Below are positions 1 through 7,927 of a stretch of 64,000 bases of DNA, piece by piece; positions within the stretch are counted from its first letter, which is position 1, and every line of letters begins with the position of its first letter. The notes beneath the pieces are model-generated. The model had not been told where the DNA came from. It did no database searches and saw only the letters and a program-made list of their open reading frames with translations. This stretch comes from Salinisphaera sp002433465. Its GTDB lineage: Bacteria > Pseudomonadota > Gammaproteobacteria > Nevskiales > Salinisphaeraceae. Location of the stretch: contig NZ_APNL01000022.1 in NCBI RefSeq assembly GCF_040361435.1, positions 1 to 64,000 on the forward strand. Direction: 5' to 3'. The position numbers and the translations under genes are program-made.

Positions 1-536
1 AACCTGGTGGGTTTACACAGCTAGCGGCCAGAAGTAGATATTCCGATCAACCAATAGCCTTTAGCAGCGTATTCTAATACGAGCGCTACATTATCTCGGG
101 ATGGCAAATTCAACATGAGTTCTTCATGAGGTCGCCTAATGCCTAGTTAATCGGCGAGGTCTCCGAAGGCGATGCTGAGCGGCTAGCCTTCACTGACATA
201 AATCAGACGTGCCTAATGGACCAGGACGAGTCCATCTTCTAGGTGCTTAAGCCGGAGAACTCCGCTACGCTCAGCCCGCCGTACTTCCACTTCTAGTTGT
301 ACAGCGTGCAGAATGCCTCCAAAGAAGCCAATGATCGCGGAAGGTTGTTCAAACGACGGTGTAGAACGCGTTTGCATTTGCGACGAGTCAAACAGCGCAG
401 ACCGGGCGAGGAAACGGGGGCGGGCTAGGGCTTCTAAAACAGCCTCAACTGGTTGCCTAAAATCAGCAACTTAGGGGGCATCTCGAATTAGAATAATCCA
501 CCTTAAGTTGATGGTTTAAAACGATCGGAATGGTGT
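1..536. other. Gene-free stretch, probable end of an integrated element
   Basis: I see no gene here. No open frame of useful length has recognisable protein content, and the sequence is richer in A+T and stop codons than the rest of the window. It stops exactly where homology to the 3' half of a tRNA-Lys gene begins. The simplest reading is that this is the outer end of an element lying mostly to the left of the window. No integrase gene or terminal repeat other than the tRNA fragment is visible. Confidence 0.5.
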
Positions 537-581
537 CTTTTAATCAATTGGTCGCAGGTTCGAATCCTGCACGGCCCACCA
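537..581 (+). pseudogene. 3' fragment of a tRNA-Lys gene, probable attachment site
   Basis: The sequence carries the anticodon loop CTTTTAA, the 3' side of the anticodon stem, the variable loop, a perfect T arm (GCAGG TTCGAAT CCTGC) and an encoded CCA end, as in a bacterial tRNA-Lys(UUU). The bases before 537 do not form a D arm, the 5' half of the anticodon stem does not pair, and there is no 5' acceptor strand for GGCCCA. It is therefore not a working tRNA gene. A 3' fragment followed by the native terminator is the usual product of site-specific integration into a tRNA 3' end, with the element on the left side. Confidence 0.8.
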
Positions 582-584
582 TTC

Positions 585-608
585 AACCCGCCATAGCGCG
601 GGTTTTTT
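585..608 (+). terminator. Rho-independent terminator after the tRNA-Lys fragment
   Basis: AACCCGC pairs with GCGGGTT across a six-base loop and is followed by a run of six T including the end of the stem. It was probably the native terminator of the tRNA-Lys gene. The gloA gene on the other strand ends at 690 and might also use the hairpin, but the T run favours the plus direction. Confidence 0.75.
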
Positions 609-689
609 GTTGCCTGGAGCCCGCGTTGCCGTGTGCCCACAGGTCTGGGTACAGCTGCCGGCGATGCCGGCAGCTGCGGGTCGCCGTTC

Positions 690-1202
690 CTACTTGCGGC
701 CGACCAGTTCGATCCAATAGCCATCGGGGTCGAGCACGAAGGCGATATGGCTCATACGGCCGTCTGACGGGCGTTTCTTGAACGTCACGCCGTTGGCGTC
801 CATCCACTCGCAGGCGGCCTGTAGATCCGGCACGGTGAAGCAGATATGGCCATAGCCCTGAGGCTCTTCGTTGCCGTTGTGATAGCGCGCCTGCGGGTCT
901 TTCTCGGTGCCCCAGTTGTGGGTGAGCTCGAGCACGCCTTGCCGGCCGTTAACGTACTTCGCTCTCGCATCCTGATCTTCCGGCACGTCGTCGTCGCCTG
1001 TACAGGCCAGAAAATAAAGGGTGAATTCGCCTTCCGGCATATCCACCTTGCGTAGCAGACGCATGCCGAAGACCTTGGTATAGAAAGCCAGCGAGGCCTC
1101 GGGGTCGACCACGCGCACCATGGTGTGGTTGAAGATGAAGCCGCGGGTCTCGTTGGGCACCTCGGCATGCACGCCGGGACCGTCTTCTGTATTGAAGGCC
1201 AT
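690..1202 (-). CDS. gloA: Lactoylglutathione lyase (glyoxalase I)
   Basis: Glyoxalase I converts the hemithioacetal of methylglyoxal and glutathione to S-lactoylglutathione in the cytoplasm. The 170-residue product is a single VOC-fold protein of the usual length. The four metal ligands are visible in their normal contexts: His in NHTMVRV near the N-terminus, Glu in VLELTHNWG, His in GYGHICF, and Glu in YWIELVG near the C-terminus. The insertion around residues 65-90 matches the longer proteobacterial type. The start is supported by GAGGACAG eight bases upstream. It is divergent from the thioesterase gene, with about 80 bp between the two starts that must hold both promoters. Confidence 0.93.
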   Translation of the reverse strand: MAFNTEDGPGVHAEVPNETRGFIFNHTMVRVVDPEASLAFYTKVFGMRLLRKVDMPEGEFTLYFLACTGDDDVPEDQDARAKYVNGRQGVLELTHNWGTEKDPQARYHNGNEEPQGYGHICFTVPDLQAACEWMDANGVTFKKRPSDGRMSHIAFVLDPDGYWIELVGRK

Positions 1203-1282
1203 TGCCTGTCCTCTGGTTCGTTGCAGATGTGTGGCCTGTACTATGCACGAGCAACATGACCCGATGAAACAGGAGACAGCGG

Positions 1283-1717
1283 ATGTCGAAATACTGGCAC
1301 GAACCCATGAGTCTGGAGCAACTGAATGCGGTCAACGATCGCGACATGATTTCGCGGCTCGGAATGGTCTATACGGACTTCAGCGACGATATGCTCGAGG
1401 CCCGTTTGGAGATCGACGAACGCACGCGCCAGCCCTTCGGACTTCTTCACGGCGGTATTTCATGCGCGGTATCGGAATCCATGGGCAGCGTGGCGGCGAA
1501 TATGTGTGTCGACCGCGAACGTTTCGTATGCGTTGGCATCGAGCTCAACGCAAGCCATCTGCGCGGCGCATCCAGCGGTACGGTACGTGCGCGTTGTACC
1601 CCTATCCGGGTGGGGCGCAGTACCCATGTATGGCAGACCGACCTGTTCGATGACCAGGACCGTCATCTGTGCGTATCTCGACTCACCGTCGCCGTGGTCG
1701 CCGCCGACCGCGACTGA
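1283..1717 (+). CDS. Hotdog-fold acyl-CoA thioesterase (PaaI/YdiI type)
   Basis: This 144-residue protein matches the PaaI/MenI (YdiI) thioesterase family, which hydrolyses small acyl-CoA or aryl-CoA thioesters as a cytoplasmic oligomer. The signature is QPFGLLHGGISCAVSES around residues 50-66: the HGG turn precedes the central hotdog helix, and the Glu in SES is the expected catalytic residue. The rest follows the fold, with a conserved CVGIELNASHLR strand. A ribosome site (AGGAGACAGCGG) precedes the ATG. The substrate cannot be read from the sequence. It lies 88 bp before the acetolactate-synthase-like gene and could be co-transcribed with it. Confidence 0.82.
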   Translation: MSKYWHEPMSLEQLNAVNDRDMISRLGMVYTDFSDDMLEARLEIDERTRQPFGLLHGGISCAVSESMGSVAANMCVDRERFVCVGIELNASHLRGASSGTVRARCTPIRVGRSTHVWQTDLFDDQDRHLCVSRLTVAVVAADRD

Positions 1718-1805
1718 GACAGCGCTCGAGTCTGACCGACTGCGCAGGTAACGCGCGTTACGATGGGCTATAGTCGAAACAGATAACGCCACACAAGGAA
1801 TCGTT

Positions 1806-3452
1806 TTGAAAGCATCGGATTTGTTCGTTCGCTGCCTCGAGGAAGAAGGGGTGGAGTATGTTTTTGGCGTGCCGGGAGAAGAGAATCTCGATCTGATCGA
1901 GTCGTTGCGCGGCAGCGATATCGACCTGGTCGTCACCCGCCATGAACAGCATGCCGCCTTCATGGCGGCCACCTACGGTCGACTGACCGGGCGTGCCGGC
2001 GTATGTCTTTCCACGCTGGGGCCCGGCGCCACGAATCTGCTGACCGGCATCGCCTATGCCCAGCTTGGCGGTATGCCGGTGTTCGCCATCACCGGCCAGA
2101 AGGCACTGCGCGACAACCGCCAGGGCAAGTTCCAGCTCATCGACGTAGTCGATACGTTCAAGCCGCTGACGAAGTGGAACTATTCGATCACCGACAGCGG
2201 CGTGATCCCGCGCTGCGTCCGGCATGCCTTCAAGGTCGCGGAGGCCGAGCGACCCGGGGCCGTGCATCTGGAATTGCCGGAAGACATCGCCGGCGAGGAA
2301 ATCGAACCGAGCGTGCCGCAACGGCGGGTGACGCTGCGTCGCCCCAACGCCGACGAACAGGCCACCGATCAGGCCGCGGAAATGATTCGAGCGGCGCGCC
2401 AGCCCATCATCATCTACTCGGCCGGAGCGAACCGAAAACGCATCACCGAACAGCTCCAGGCGTTTGTCGAGGCAACCGGCCTGTTTGCCATCGGCACCCA
2501 GATGGGCAAGGGCGTACTGGCGGACGATCATCCGCAGAGCCTGTTCTGCATGGGTATTCACAAGCACGACTACGTGCACAGTGCCATCGACGAGGCCGAC
2601 CTGGTCATAACCCTCGGCTATGACGTGGTCGAGTATCCGCCGTCGGTCTGGAACGCCGACAAGAGCAAGGACATTCTGCATATCGACTTCGTGCCGGCCG
2701 AGCCGGACGAGTATTATAGCCCGTCGCACGAGGTGCTGGGCGATATCTCCAATACGCTGCAGACCCTGCGCGCCCGCCTCGAGGGCACCCGCTTCGACAC
2801 CCGCCGTCTGGCGCGGCTACGCGCGTATGTCGACACGCTGCTGCATGAAAGTGAACCGGCAGACAGCTATCCGCCCACGCCGCAACGCCTGGCTCGCGAA
2901 GTACGTCAGGTGATGGGGCGCCGCGACATCATCAGCCTGGATAACGGGATCTACAAGATATGGTTCGCGCGCATGTATCCGGCGTTTGAACACAACACGG
3001 TACTGCTCGACAACGCGCTGGCCAGTATGGGCGCCGGCCTGGCGGCGGCCATGGCCGCCAAGATGGTGCACCCGGACCGTCGCGTGCTGGCAATCTGTGG
3101 CGACGGCGGCTTCATGATGAACAGCCAGGACATGGAAACCGCGGTGCGCCTCGGCCTTGATCTGGTCGTGCTCCTGGTACGCGACGACGGCTATGGCTTC
3201 ATCAGCTGGAAACAGGCCGGGGCCGGCTTCGAGGATTTCGGCATGGGCTTCGGCAATCCGGACTTCGTTGCCTATGCACAGGCATACGGGGCCAGCGGCG
3301 TGCGTCTTGGCCCGGAGGACTCGCTTCACGATGTGCTCGAACAAGCCTACGAACAGGGCGGCGTCGTGCTGATTGACTGCCCGGTGGACTACAGCGTGAA
3401 CAAGGAACTCGATGTCGAGCACCATGTCGAGTCATCGGTGCTCGACGGATGA
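1806..3452 (+). CDS. Acetolactate synthase-like thiamine diphosphate enzyme
   Basis: The 548-residue protein has the three-domain layout of TPP-dependent decarboxylase/carboligases and most resembles catabolic acetolactate synthase (AlsS), which joins two pyruvates to 2-acetolactate. The catalytic Glu is in TRHEQHAAFMA (about residue 47), and the Mg-TPP motif is CGDGGFMMNSQDME near residue 435, followed by a C-terminal segment GYGFISWKQ typical of the family. Translation starts at TTG with AAGGAA upstream; no in-frame ATG lies nearby. No small regulatory subunit gene (ilvN/ilvH) follows, which argues against a role in branched-chain amino acid synthesis. Other members use oxalyl-CoA, sulfopyruvate or glyoxylate, so the substrate is inferred. 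Confidence 0.82.
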   Translation: MKASDLFVRCLEEEGVEYVFGVPGEENLDLIESLRGSDIDLVVTRHEQHAAFMAATYGRLTGRAGVCLSTLGPGATNLLTGIAYAQLGGMPVFAITGQKALRDNRQGKFQLIDVVDTFKPLTKWNYSITDSGVIPRCVRHAFKVAEAERPGAVHLELPEDIAGEEIEPSVPQRRVTLRRPNADEQATDQAAEMIRAARQPIIIYSAGANRKRITEQLQAFVEATGLFAIGTQMGKGVLADDHPQSLFCMGIHKHDYVHSAIDEADLVITLGYDVVEYPPSVWNADKSKDILHIDFVPAEPDEYYSPSHEVLGDISNTLQTLRARLEGTRFDTRRLARLRAYVDTLLHESEPADSYPPTPQRLAREVRQVMGRRDIISLDNGIYKIWFARMYPAFEHNTVLLDNALASMGAGLAAAMAAKMVHPDRRVLAICGDGGFMMNSQDMETAVRLGLDLVVLLVRDDGYGFISWKQAGAGFEDFGMGFGNPDFVAYAQAYGASGVRLGPEDSLHDVLEQAYEQGGVVLIDCPVDYSVNKELDVEHHVESSVLDG

Positions 3453-3558
3453 ACGCATCCCTTTATCGCGCGATCGCCGTACCTCGGCCGTACCGCTGCC
3501 CGCCTTGTGCGGGGGCGGGGCTGCGTGCGCGGCCGGGATCGGTTAGCATAGCCGGCGC

Positions 3559-3645
3559 GCCGTCGTGGTGGAATTGGTAGACACGCTAGGTTTAGGTCCT
3601 AGTAGCCGAAAGGCTGTGGGGGTTCAAGTCCCTCCGACGGCACCA
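3559..3645 (+). tRNA. tRNA-Leu (anticodon UAG)
   Basis: This is a complete 87-base class II tRNA. The acceptor stem GCCGTCG pairs with CGACGGC, followed by A and an encoded CCA. The D arm has GGTGGAATTGGTAGAC, the anticodon stem CTAGG/CCTAG encloses TTTAGGT (anticodon TAG), a long variable arm (TAGCCGAAAGGCTG) is present, and the T arm reads GGGGG TTCAAGT CCCTC. A TAGCATA box 10 bases upstream could be the -10 element. It reads CUN leucine codons. Confidence 0.96.
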
Positions 3646-3798
3646 TTAAAAACAGTCGATTACGCGCTAAAACAGCACGTTACGACCAGCAGGTTACGAC
3701 ATGGTTCGACTATGCGTGACCCGGCATGCCCCAAATATCCCCCAATCATCAGCCGGTCATTTCGCTGAACGCGAAGCGGTCGTCGTTGCGGTTCCCCA

Positions 3799-5238
3799 CT
3801 AGCAACAGCCTGCCTGCTGATACCAGCGGCGCAGATGATTTTCGATCGACGGCCAAGCGTTCTGTAAATCGCGGCGATCGTGCCAGTGGCGCCGATACTG
3901 TTCGATCAGCTCGGCGTGGATCAGGTCGAGATCCAGATTCGCTAGACAGCCGTCGCGTACCACGGGCTGTCCTGCTACCCATAGCTCCTTGATCTCGGCG
4001 GCCCGCGTGCGGGCAAAGAGTAGGCTCGACAGCGGATTGTCGACCAGGCAGTACTTCTGCATGGCGTCCAGATCCAGCAGCAGCCAGTCGGCGGGCTCGC
4101 CAATTGCAAGCATGCCGCTGCCGGGCGCGCCGACACAGTGCCGGCCATGACCCAAGGCGCTACGCAGCATGGCTTCATCACCGTTCCAGTCTTCGAAGCC
4201 TCGATCGGCGTGCAGCAACCGGGTAAGCCGCATCTCGCGGATCGCATCGTCGTCCTGGTCGAGCGTTGACCCGTCCAGTCCGAGTGCGACCCGGCAGCCG
4301 GCATCGAGCATTCGCCGCAGCGGCGCGATACCGGACCGCAAGGTCAGGTTCGAGCTGGTATTGACCGCGATCGTCGCGCCCGATTCGGCGATGAGATCGA
4401 GCTCGTCGTCGCGTGCCCAGACACAGTGGGCAAGGGTCAGCCGCGGGCCGAGCAGGCCGATATCGGCCAGATGGCGGACGATGCCGTTCGGGTAATGCCA
4501 ATCGGCCCAGTCGCGCTGATAGCGCGTCTCAAGCAGATGCATATGCACCCGCCGGTTGGTGTCGGCGCTGGCCTGGGCGATCGCTGCGAGCAGCGCATCC
4601 GAACACCACTGTACGCCGGTCGGCCCGTACTGCACGTCCAGCCCACGATCGGCCACGGCCTGGGCGCAGGCATCGACGCTTTTCAGCATCGCCTCTATCG
4701 ACTGCGTCGGGATACGAAAATAACGATCGGCAACACGACGGGTTTCAATATCCATCGATTCACGAACTAACCTGTCATCGCCATAGAGCAGCGGATTGCG
4801 ATCGCGCAGGCCGACCGCGAACGCCGCCCGAATACCGACGGTATCCGCCGCACGGGCAACTTCTGCCACTTCGGTGGGAAGGTCGGTGAGTCCTTGGGCG
4901 CGCGTGCAGTGCATCATCACTGCGCCCGAGCCGCCAAGTGCCGCTCGACCGAAGCTGGCGCAGGCGGCGAGATAGGGGTCGATCGAGGGCGCGACCGCCA
5001 AGCGCAGCAGCCAGGTTTCGAGTGGCTGGTCGAGCGCGCCGAAGGCGAGCGTCGGCAGCGGTCGACCATGATCGTGTGCATTGGCGAAGCACGGCATGGC
5101 CAGCCGCCGCGGACCCTCGGGCAGGCTGGCCAGCGTCTCGATCGCGGTGATGCGCCCATGCTCGTGGTCGATGCGCACAGGCCCGTCGCTTTCGCACGCG
5201 GGCCCGAACAAGGCCTTGTGGGCTGTGACTGCGGGCAT
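3799..5238 (-). CDS. Amidohydrolase-superfamily deaminase (cytosine deaminase/TrzA-like)
   Basis: A 479-residue metal-dependent hydrolase of the cytosine deaminase/chlorohydrolase branch of the amidohydrolase superfamily; members deaminate or dechlorinate N-heterocycles in the cytoplasm. Metal ligands are visible: HDH in CFANAHDHGRP (residues about 54-58), His in RVHMHLLET, His in LTLAHCVW, and Asp in ALGLDGSTLDQDDD. The C-terminal beta domain returns at ADWLLLDLDA. It is the last gene of an eight-gene minus-strand operon, three bases after the stop of the binding-protein gene. The company of a transporter, a cyclic amidohydrolase and a RutB-like hydrolase suggests it opens the pathway by removing an exocyclic amino group from the imported ring. 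The exact substrate is unknown. Confidence 0.8.
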   Translation of the reverse strand: MPAVTAHKALFGPACESDGPVRIDHEHGRITAIETLASLPEGPRRLAMPCFANAHDHGRPLPTLAFGALDQPLETWLLRLAVAPSIDPYLAACASFGRAALGGSGAVMMHCTRAQGLTDLPTEVAEVARAADTVGIRAAFAVGLRDRNPLLYGDDRLVRESMDIETRRVADRYFRIPTQSIEAMLKSVDACAQAVADRGLDVQYGPTGVQWCSDALLAAIAQASADTNRRVHMHLLETRYQRDWADWHYPNGIVRHLADIGLLGPRLTLAHCVWARDDELDLIAESGATIAVNTSSNLTLRSGIAPLRRMLDAGCRVALGLDGSTLDQDDDAIREMRLTRLLHADRGFEDWNGDEAMLRSALGHGRHCVGAPGSGMLAIGEPADWLLLDLDAMQKYCLVDNPLSSLLFARTRAAEIKELWVAGQPVVRDGCLANLDLDLIHAELIEQYRRHWHDRRDLQNAWPSIENHLRRWYQQAGCC

Positions 5239-5241
5239 GAA

Positions 5242-6270
5242 CTAGGGCAGGCGCTGATCGCGCGGCGGCAAGAAGCGATCGGTAAACACCTGGTCGGCAC
5301 TGGGCGTACGCTCGAGATCGTAGAGATCGACGATCGTGTCGATGGATTTCGACAGCCTCTGCTTATCGACATCGCCGATACCGATCGCGCGGCTTTCATC
5401 GGAAACAATCAGACGCGTCATAGCGAAATCCAGGCGCTTGCGCTCGGCGCTGGCGTCGATAAACGCCTCGCGGGCCTTGACCGCATCGATACCGGCTTGC
5501 GGGTCTGCGATGATGGCCTGCATGGCATGGTTGATCGCCGTGACCAGCCCTTCGACCGCGCCGGGGTGGTCGGCGATCATGGCCTGCGAGACCATCACGC
5601 CGTTGGAATAGATATTCAGCCCGTTATCGCCATACGCAAACCAGCGGTAATCGGCGTCCGGATCCTTGCCTTGGGACACGAGATTCATATAACTGGTGAC
5701 GTTGAACACCAGCGAGGCGTCGACGTCACCACGATTAAGCAACTGTTCCTGCAACTGCGGCGCGACGTTGGTGATATGGACCGAATCGGCATTGATATCC
5801 GAAGCGTCGAGCATGGCCGGAAACAGCTTGGTCGCCGCGCTGCCGGCCGGCCCGCCAAAGGTATGGCCGGGAAAATCGGCCACCGACTGGATCGGGCTAT
5901 CGGCCTTGGTCAGCACCGCGAACGGCGGCTGGTTGTAGATCTGATACACCATCACCGGCGCGGTATCGGGTGTTTTGGCCGCGGTTTGAATGATCGCGTT
6001 CATGTCCCCGAAACCGGCGTCATACGTGCCCGATAACACACGACTGACCGTGGCCGCCGAGCCTTCGCCCTGGTCGATGGTCACATCCAGACCGTTATCG
6101 GCGAAATAGCCGCGCTGCTGCGCGAGATAGAACGGGGCATGCACGCCCTGGATCTTCCAGTCCAGGGTAAAACGAACCGGCAGCTTCTCGGCCGCGAAAG
6201 CCGTCGCGCCAACCAGCGTTGCCGCAAGCATGGCCGCGCCGGTGAGTGTAGGTAGTAAACGGTTTGTCAT
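5242..6270 (-). CDS. NMT1/THI5-like ABC transporter substrate-binding protein (first copy)
   Basis: A 342-residue periplasmic binding protein of the NMT1/THI5 (SsuA-related) family, whose known ligands include pyrimidine thiamine precursors, nitrate and sulfonates. Residues 1-27 form a signal peptide ending ATAFA-AE. The mature part opens with RFTLDWKIQGVHAPFYLAQQ and contains GYFADNGLDVTID and VYQIYNQPPF, all family hallmarks. The start is fixed by a strong ribosome site (CCAAGGAGCTGCT). It follows the permease gene by 23 bp. A paralogue lies at 10295-11347 in the same operon; the two share the NQPPF block and a C-terminal RTPSAD..F..RFLPP segment. Confidence 0.87.
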   Translation of the reverse strand: MTNRLLPTLTGAAMLAATLVGATAFAAEKLPVRFTLDWKIQGVHAPFYLAQQRGYFADNGLDVTIDQGEGSAATVSRVLSGTYDAGFGDMNAIIQTAAKTPDTAPVMVYQIYNQPPFAVLTKADSPIQSVADFPGHTFGGPAGSAATKLFPAMLDASDINADSVHITNVAPQLQEQLLNRGDVDASLVFNVTSYMNLVSQGKDPDADYRWFAYGDNGLNIYSNGVMVSQAMIADHPGAVEGLVTAINHAMQAIIADPQAGIDAVKAREAFIDASAERKRLDFAMTRLIVSDESRAIGIGDVDKQRLSKSIDTIVDLYDLERTPSADQVFTDRFLPPRDQRLP

Positions 6271-6293
6271 AGCAGCTCCTTGGTAAGCGAAAA

Positions 6294-7082
6294 TCAGGCC
6301 AGCGGCGTGTCGGCGCCGCGCGATGCCCAGCCGCAGATACGGCGTTCGAGCAGCGAAAACAGGCCATAGAGCACTACGCCCATCACCGCGAGTAGGAATA
6401 GGCCGGCGAACACCAGCGGCACATCGAAATTGGAAGTCGCGATCATCATCACGTTGCCAATACCGCGATTGGCGGCCACCGTCTCGGAGAGCACCGTGCC
6501 GACAAAGGCCAGTGTGATCGCCACCTTGAGCGCGGCGAACAGATACGGCATCGCACTCGGCAGGCTGATATTGAACAGAATCTCGCGGCGGCTGGCGCCG
6601 AGTGCCTTGAGCACGTCCTGTTGTTCCGGCGAGGTCGTGGCCAGCCCGGTCGCCACATTGACCACGATCGGAAAGATACAGATCACGTACGAGGTGAGAA
6701 TCGCCGGCACCGTGCCGCTGCCGAACCAGAGCACGAAGATCGGTACCACGGCGACCTTCGGGATCGAGGAGAATCCGACCAGCAGCGGATAGGCCGTGTC
6801 GTAGGCGATTCGGGATGACCCGACCACGGCGCCGAGAATCACGCCGGTGAGCACGCCGGCGGCGAAGCCGACCATCGTGGTCATCAACGTCTGAATGATA
6901 TGTGGCATGAGTGCCGGAAAACGCTCGACGAGCGTAACCAGTACCGCGCTCGGGCGCGGCAGCACGAACGGCGAGATCGAAAAAACAACGCAGGCCGCTT
7001 CCCAGAGCAGAAAGAAGCCGACGATGAATGCCAGCGATGCCGCACGCTGACGGGCCCGGGGGCCGAACAGAGTCGTGTTCAT
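6294..7082 (-). CDS. ABC transporter permease (SsuC/TauC-like)
   Basis: A 262-residue inner-membrane permease of the BPD_transp_1 type, with about six hydrophobic segments starting with AASLAFIVGFFLLWEA. The EAA loop that contacts the ATPase is LKALGASRREILFNISLP (residues about 160-180). The length is normal for the nitrate/sulfonate/taurine and pyrimidine-precursor branch. Its ATG overlaps the stop of the ATPase gene by four bases (ATGA), so the two are translationally coupled. With the ATPase and one of two binding proteins it would form the importer of the operon. Confidence 0.9.
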   Translation of the reverse strand: MNTTLFGPRARQRAASLAFIVGFFLLWEAACVVFSISPFVLPRPSAVLVTLVERFPALMPHIIQTLMTTMVGFAAGVLTGVILGAVVGSSRIAYDTAYPLLVGFSSIPKVAVVPIFVLWFGSGTVPAILTSYVICIFPIVVNVATGLATTSPEQQDVLKALGASRREILFNISLPSAMPYLFAALKVAITLAFVGTVLSETVAANRGIGNVMMIATSNFDVPLVFAGLFLLAVMGVVLYGLFSLLERRICGWASRGADTPLA

Positions 7083-7927
7083 GCTGCCGTGCTCCCCACG
7101 GCATTCGGGCCGTCGTGGGTGATCTTGGCACGCAGGCTCTGCATGAGCTCGACGAAATCGTTGTCGTAGGTTCGATCGACGGTGCGCGGCCGGGCGAATT
7201 CGACCGCCCGGTCTTCGACGATACGCCCCGGTCGCGGGCTCATGATGCATATCCGCGACGCCAGATAAGCGGCCTCGCGCAGGTCGTGGGTGACCAGCAG
7301 CACCGTGGGTTTCTTGTCCATCCAGAGGTTTTGCAGGATGCCCCACAGTTCTTCGCGGGTGAACTGATCGAGCGCGCCAAAGGGCTCGTCGAGCAACAAC
7401 ACCCGGGGTTCGTGAATGAGCGCGCGACACAACGAGGCGCGTTGCAACATGCCGCCGGAAAGCTGCCAGGGGAATTTGTCGCCGAAACCGGTCAGCCCGA
7501 CCTGGGCGAGCAGGGCGTCGGCACGTGCGCGATAGTCACCGTTCTTCTTGGCTCGGTAATCGCCCTTGAAGGGAGACACGATCTTGAGCGGCAGCATGAT
7601 GTTGTCACGCACGCTCAGCCACGGCAGCATCGTGGCGTTCTGAAACGCGATACCCACGCGTGCGGCGCGGGCCGAGATCTCGCGTCCGCCGACGAATACA
7701 TACCCCTCGGAGGCCGGCAGTAGCCCGGCCGCAAGTTTGAGAATGGTCGACTTGCCACAGCCGGATGGGCCCACGAGTGCGACGAATTCGCCGTCGCGCA
7801 GCGAGAGCGATGTCGTGGTCAGCGCGCGCGTGGCATGCGCGCCGTGGCCATAGGTTACCGCCGTGTCTTCGAGCACGATCGCAGCGTTGTCGAAGCGGCC
7901 GGGTCTTGTCTGTTCAGCCGTGTTCAT
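7079..7927 (-). CDS. ABC transporter ATP-binding protein (SsuB/TauB-like)
   Basis: The 282-residue ATPase shows Walker A GPSGCGKST (about residue 54), Q-loop FQNATMLPW, signature LSGGMLQR, Walker B VLLLDEPFGALD and the switch His in LLVTHDLREA. These are the standard motifs of a nitrate/sulfonate-type importer ATPase. Between Q-loop and signature there is an unusual insertion in which a GDYRA unit occurs twice (GDYRAKKNGDYRA), suggesting a small in-frame duplication. The ATG overlaps the stop of the upstream amidohydrolase gene by four bases. It would energise the permease encoded immediately downstream. Confidence 0.92.
   Translation of the reverse strand: MNTAEQTRPGRFDNAAIVLEDTAVTYGHGAHATRALTTTSLSLRDGEFVALVGPSGCGKSTILKLAAGLLPASEGYVFVGGREISARAARVGIAFQNATMLPWLSVRDNIMLPLKIVSPFKGDYRAKKNGDYRARADALLAQVGLTGFGDKFPWQLSGGMLQRASLCRALIHEPRVLLLDEPFGALDQFTREELWGILQNLWMDKKPTVLLVTHDLREAAYLASRICIMSPRPGRIVEDRAVEFARPRTVDRTYDNDFVELMQSLRAKITHDGPNAVGSTAA

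Noticed and set aside
4894..6036. 380-codon open frame on the plus strand
   Set aside because: It is antisense to the amidohydrolase and binding-protein genes, has no family motifs, and such frames are common opposite genes in DNA this GC-rich.
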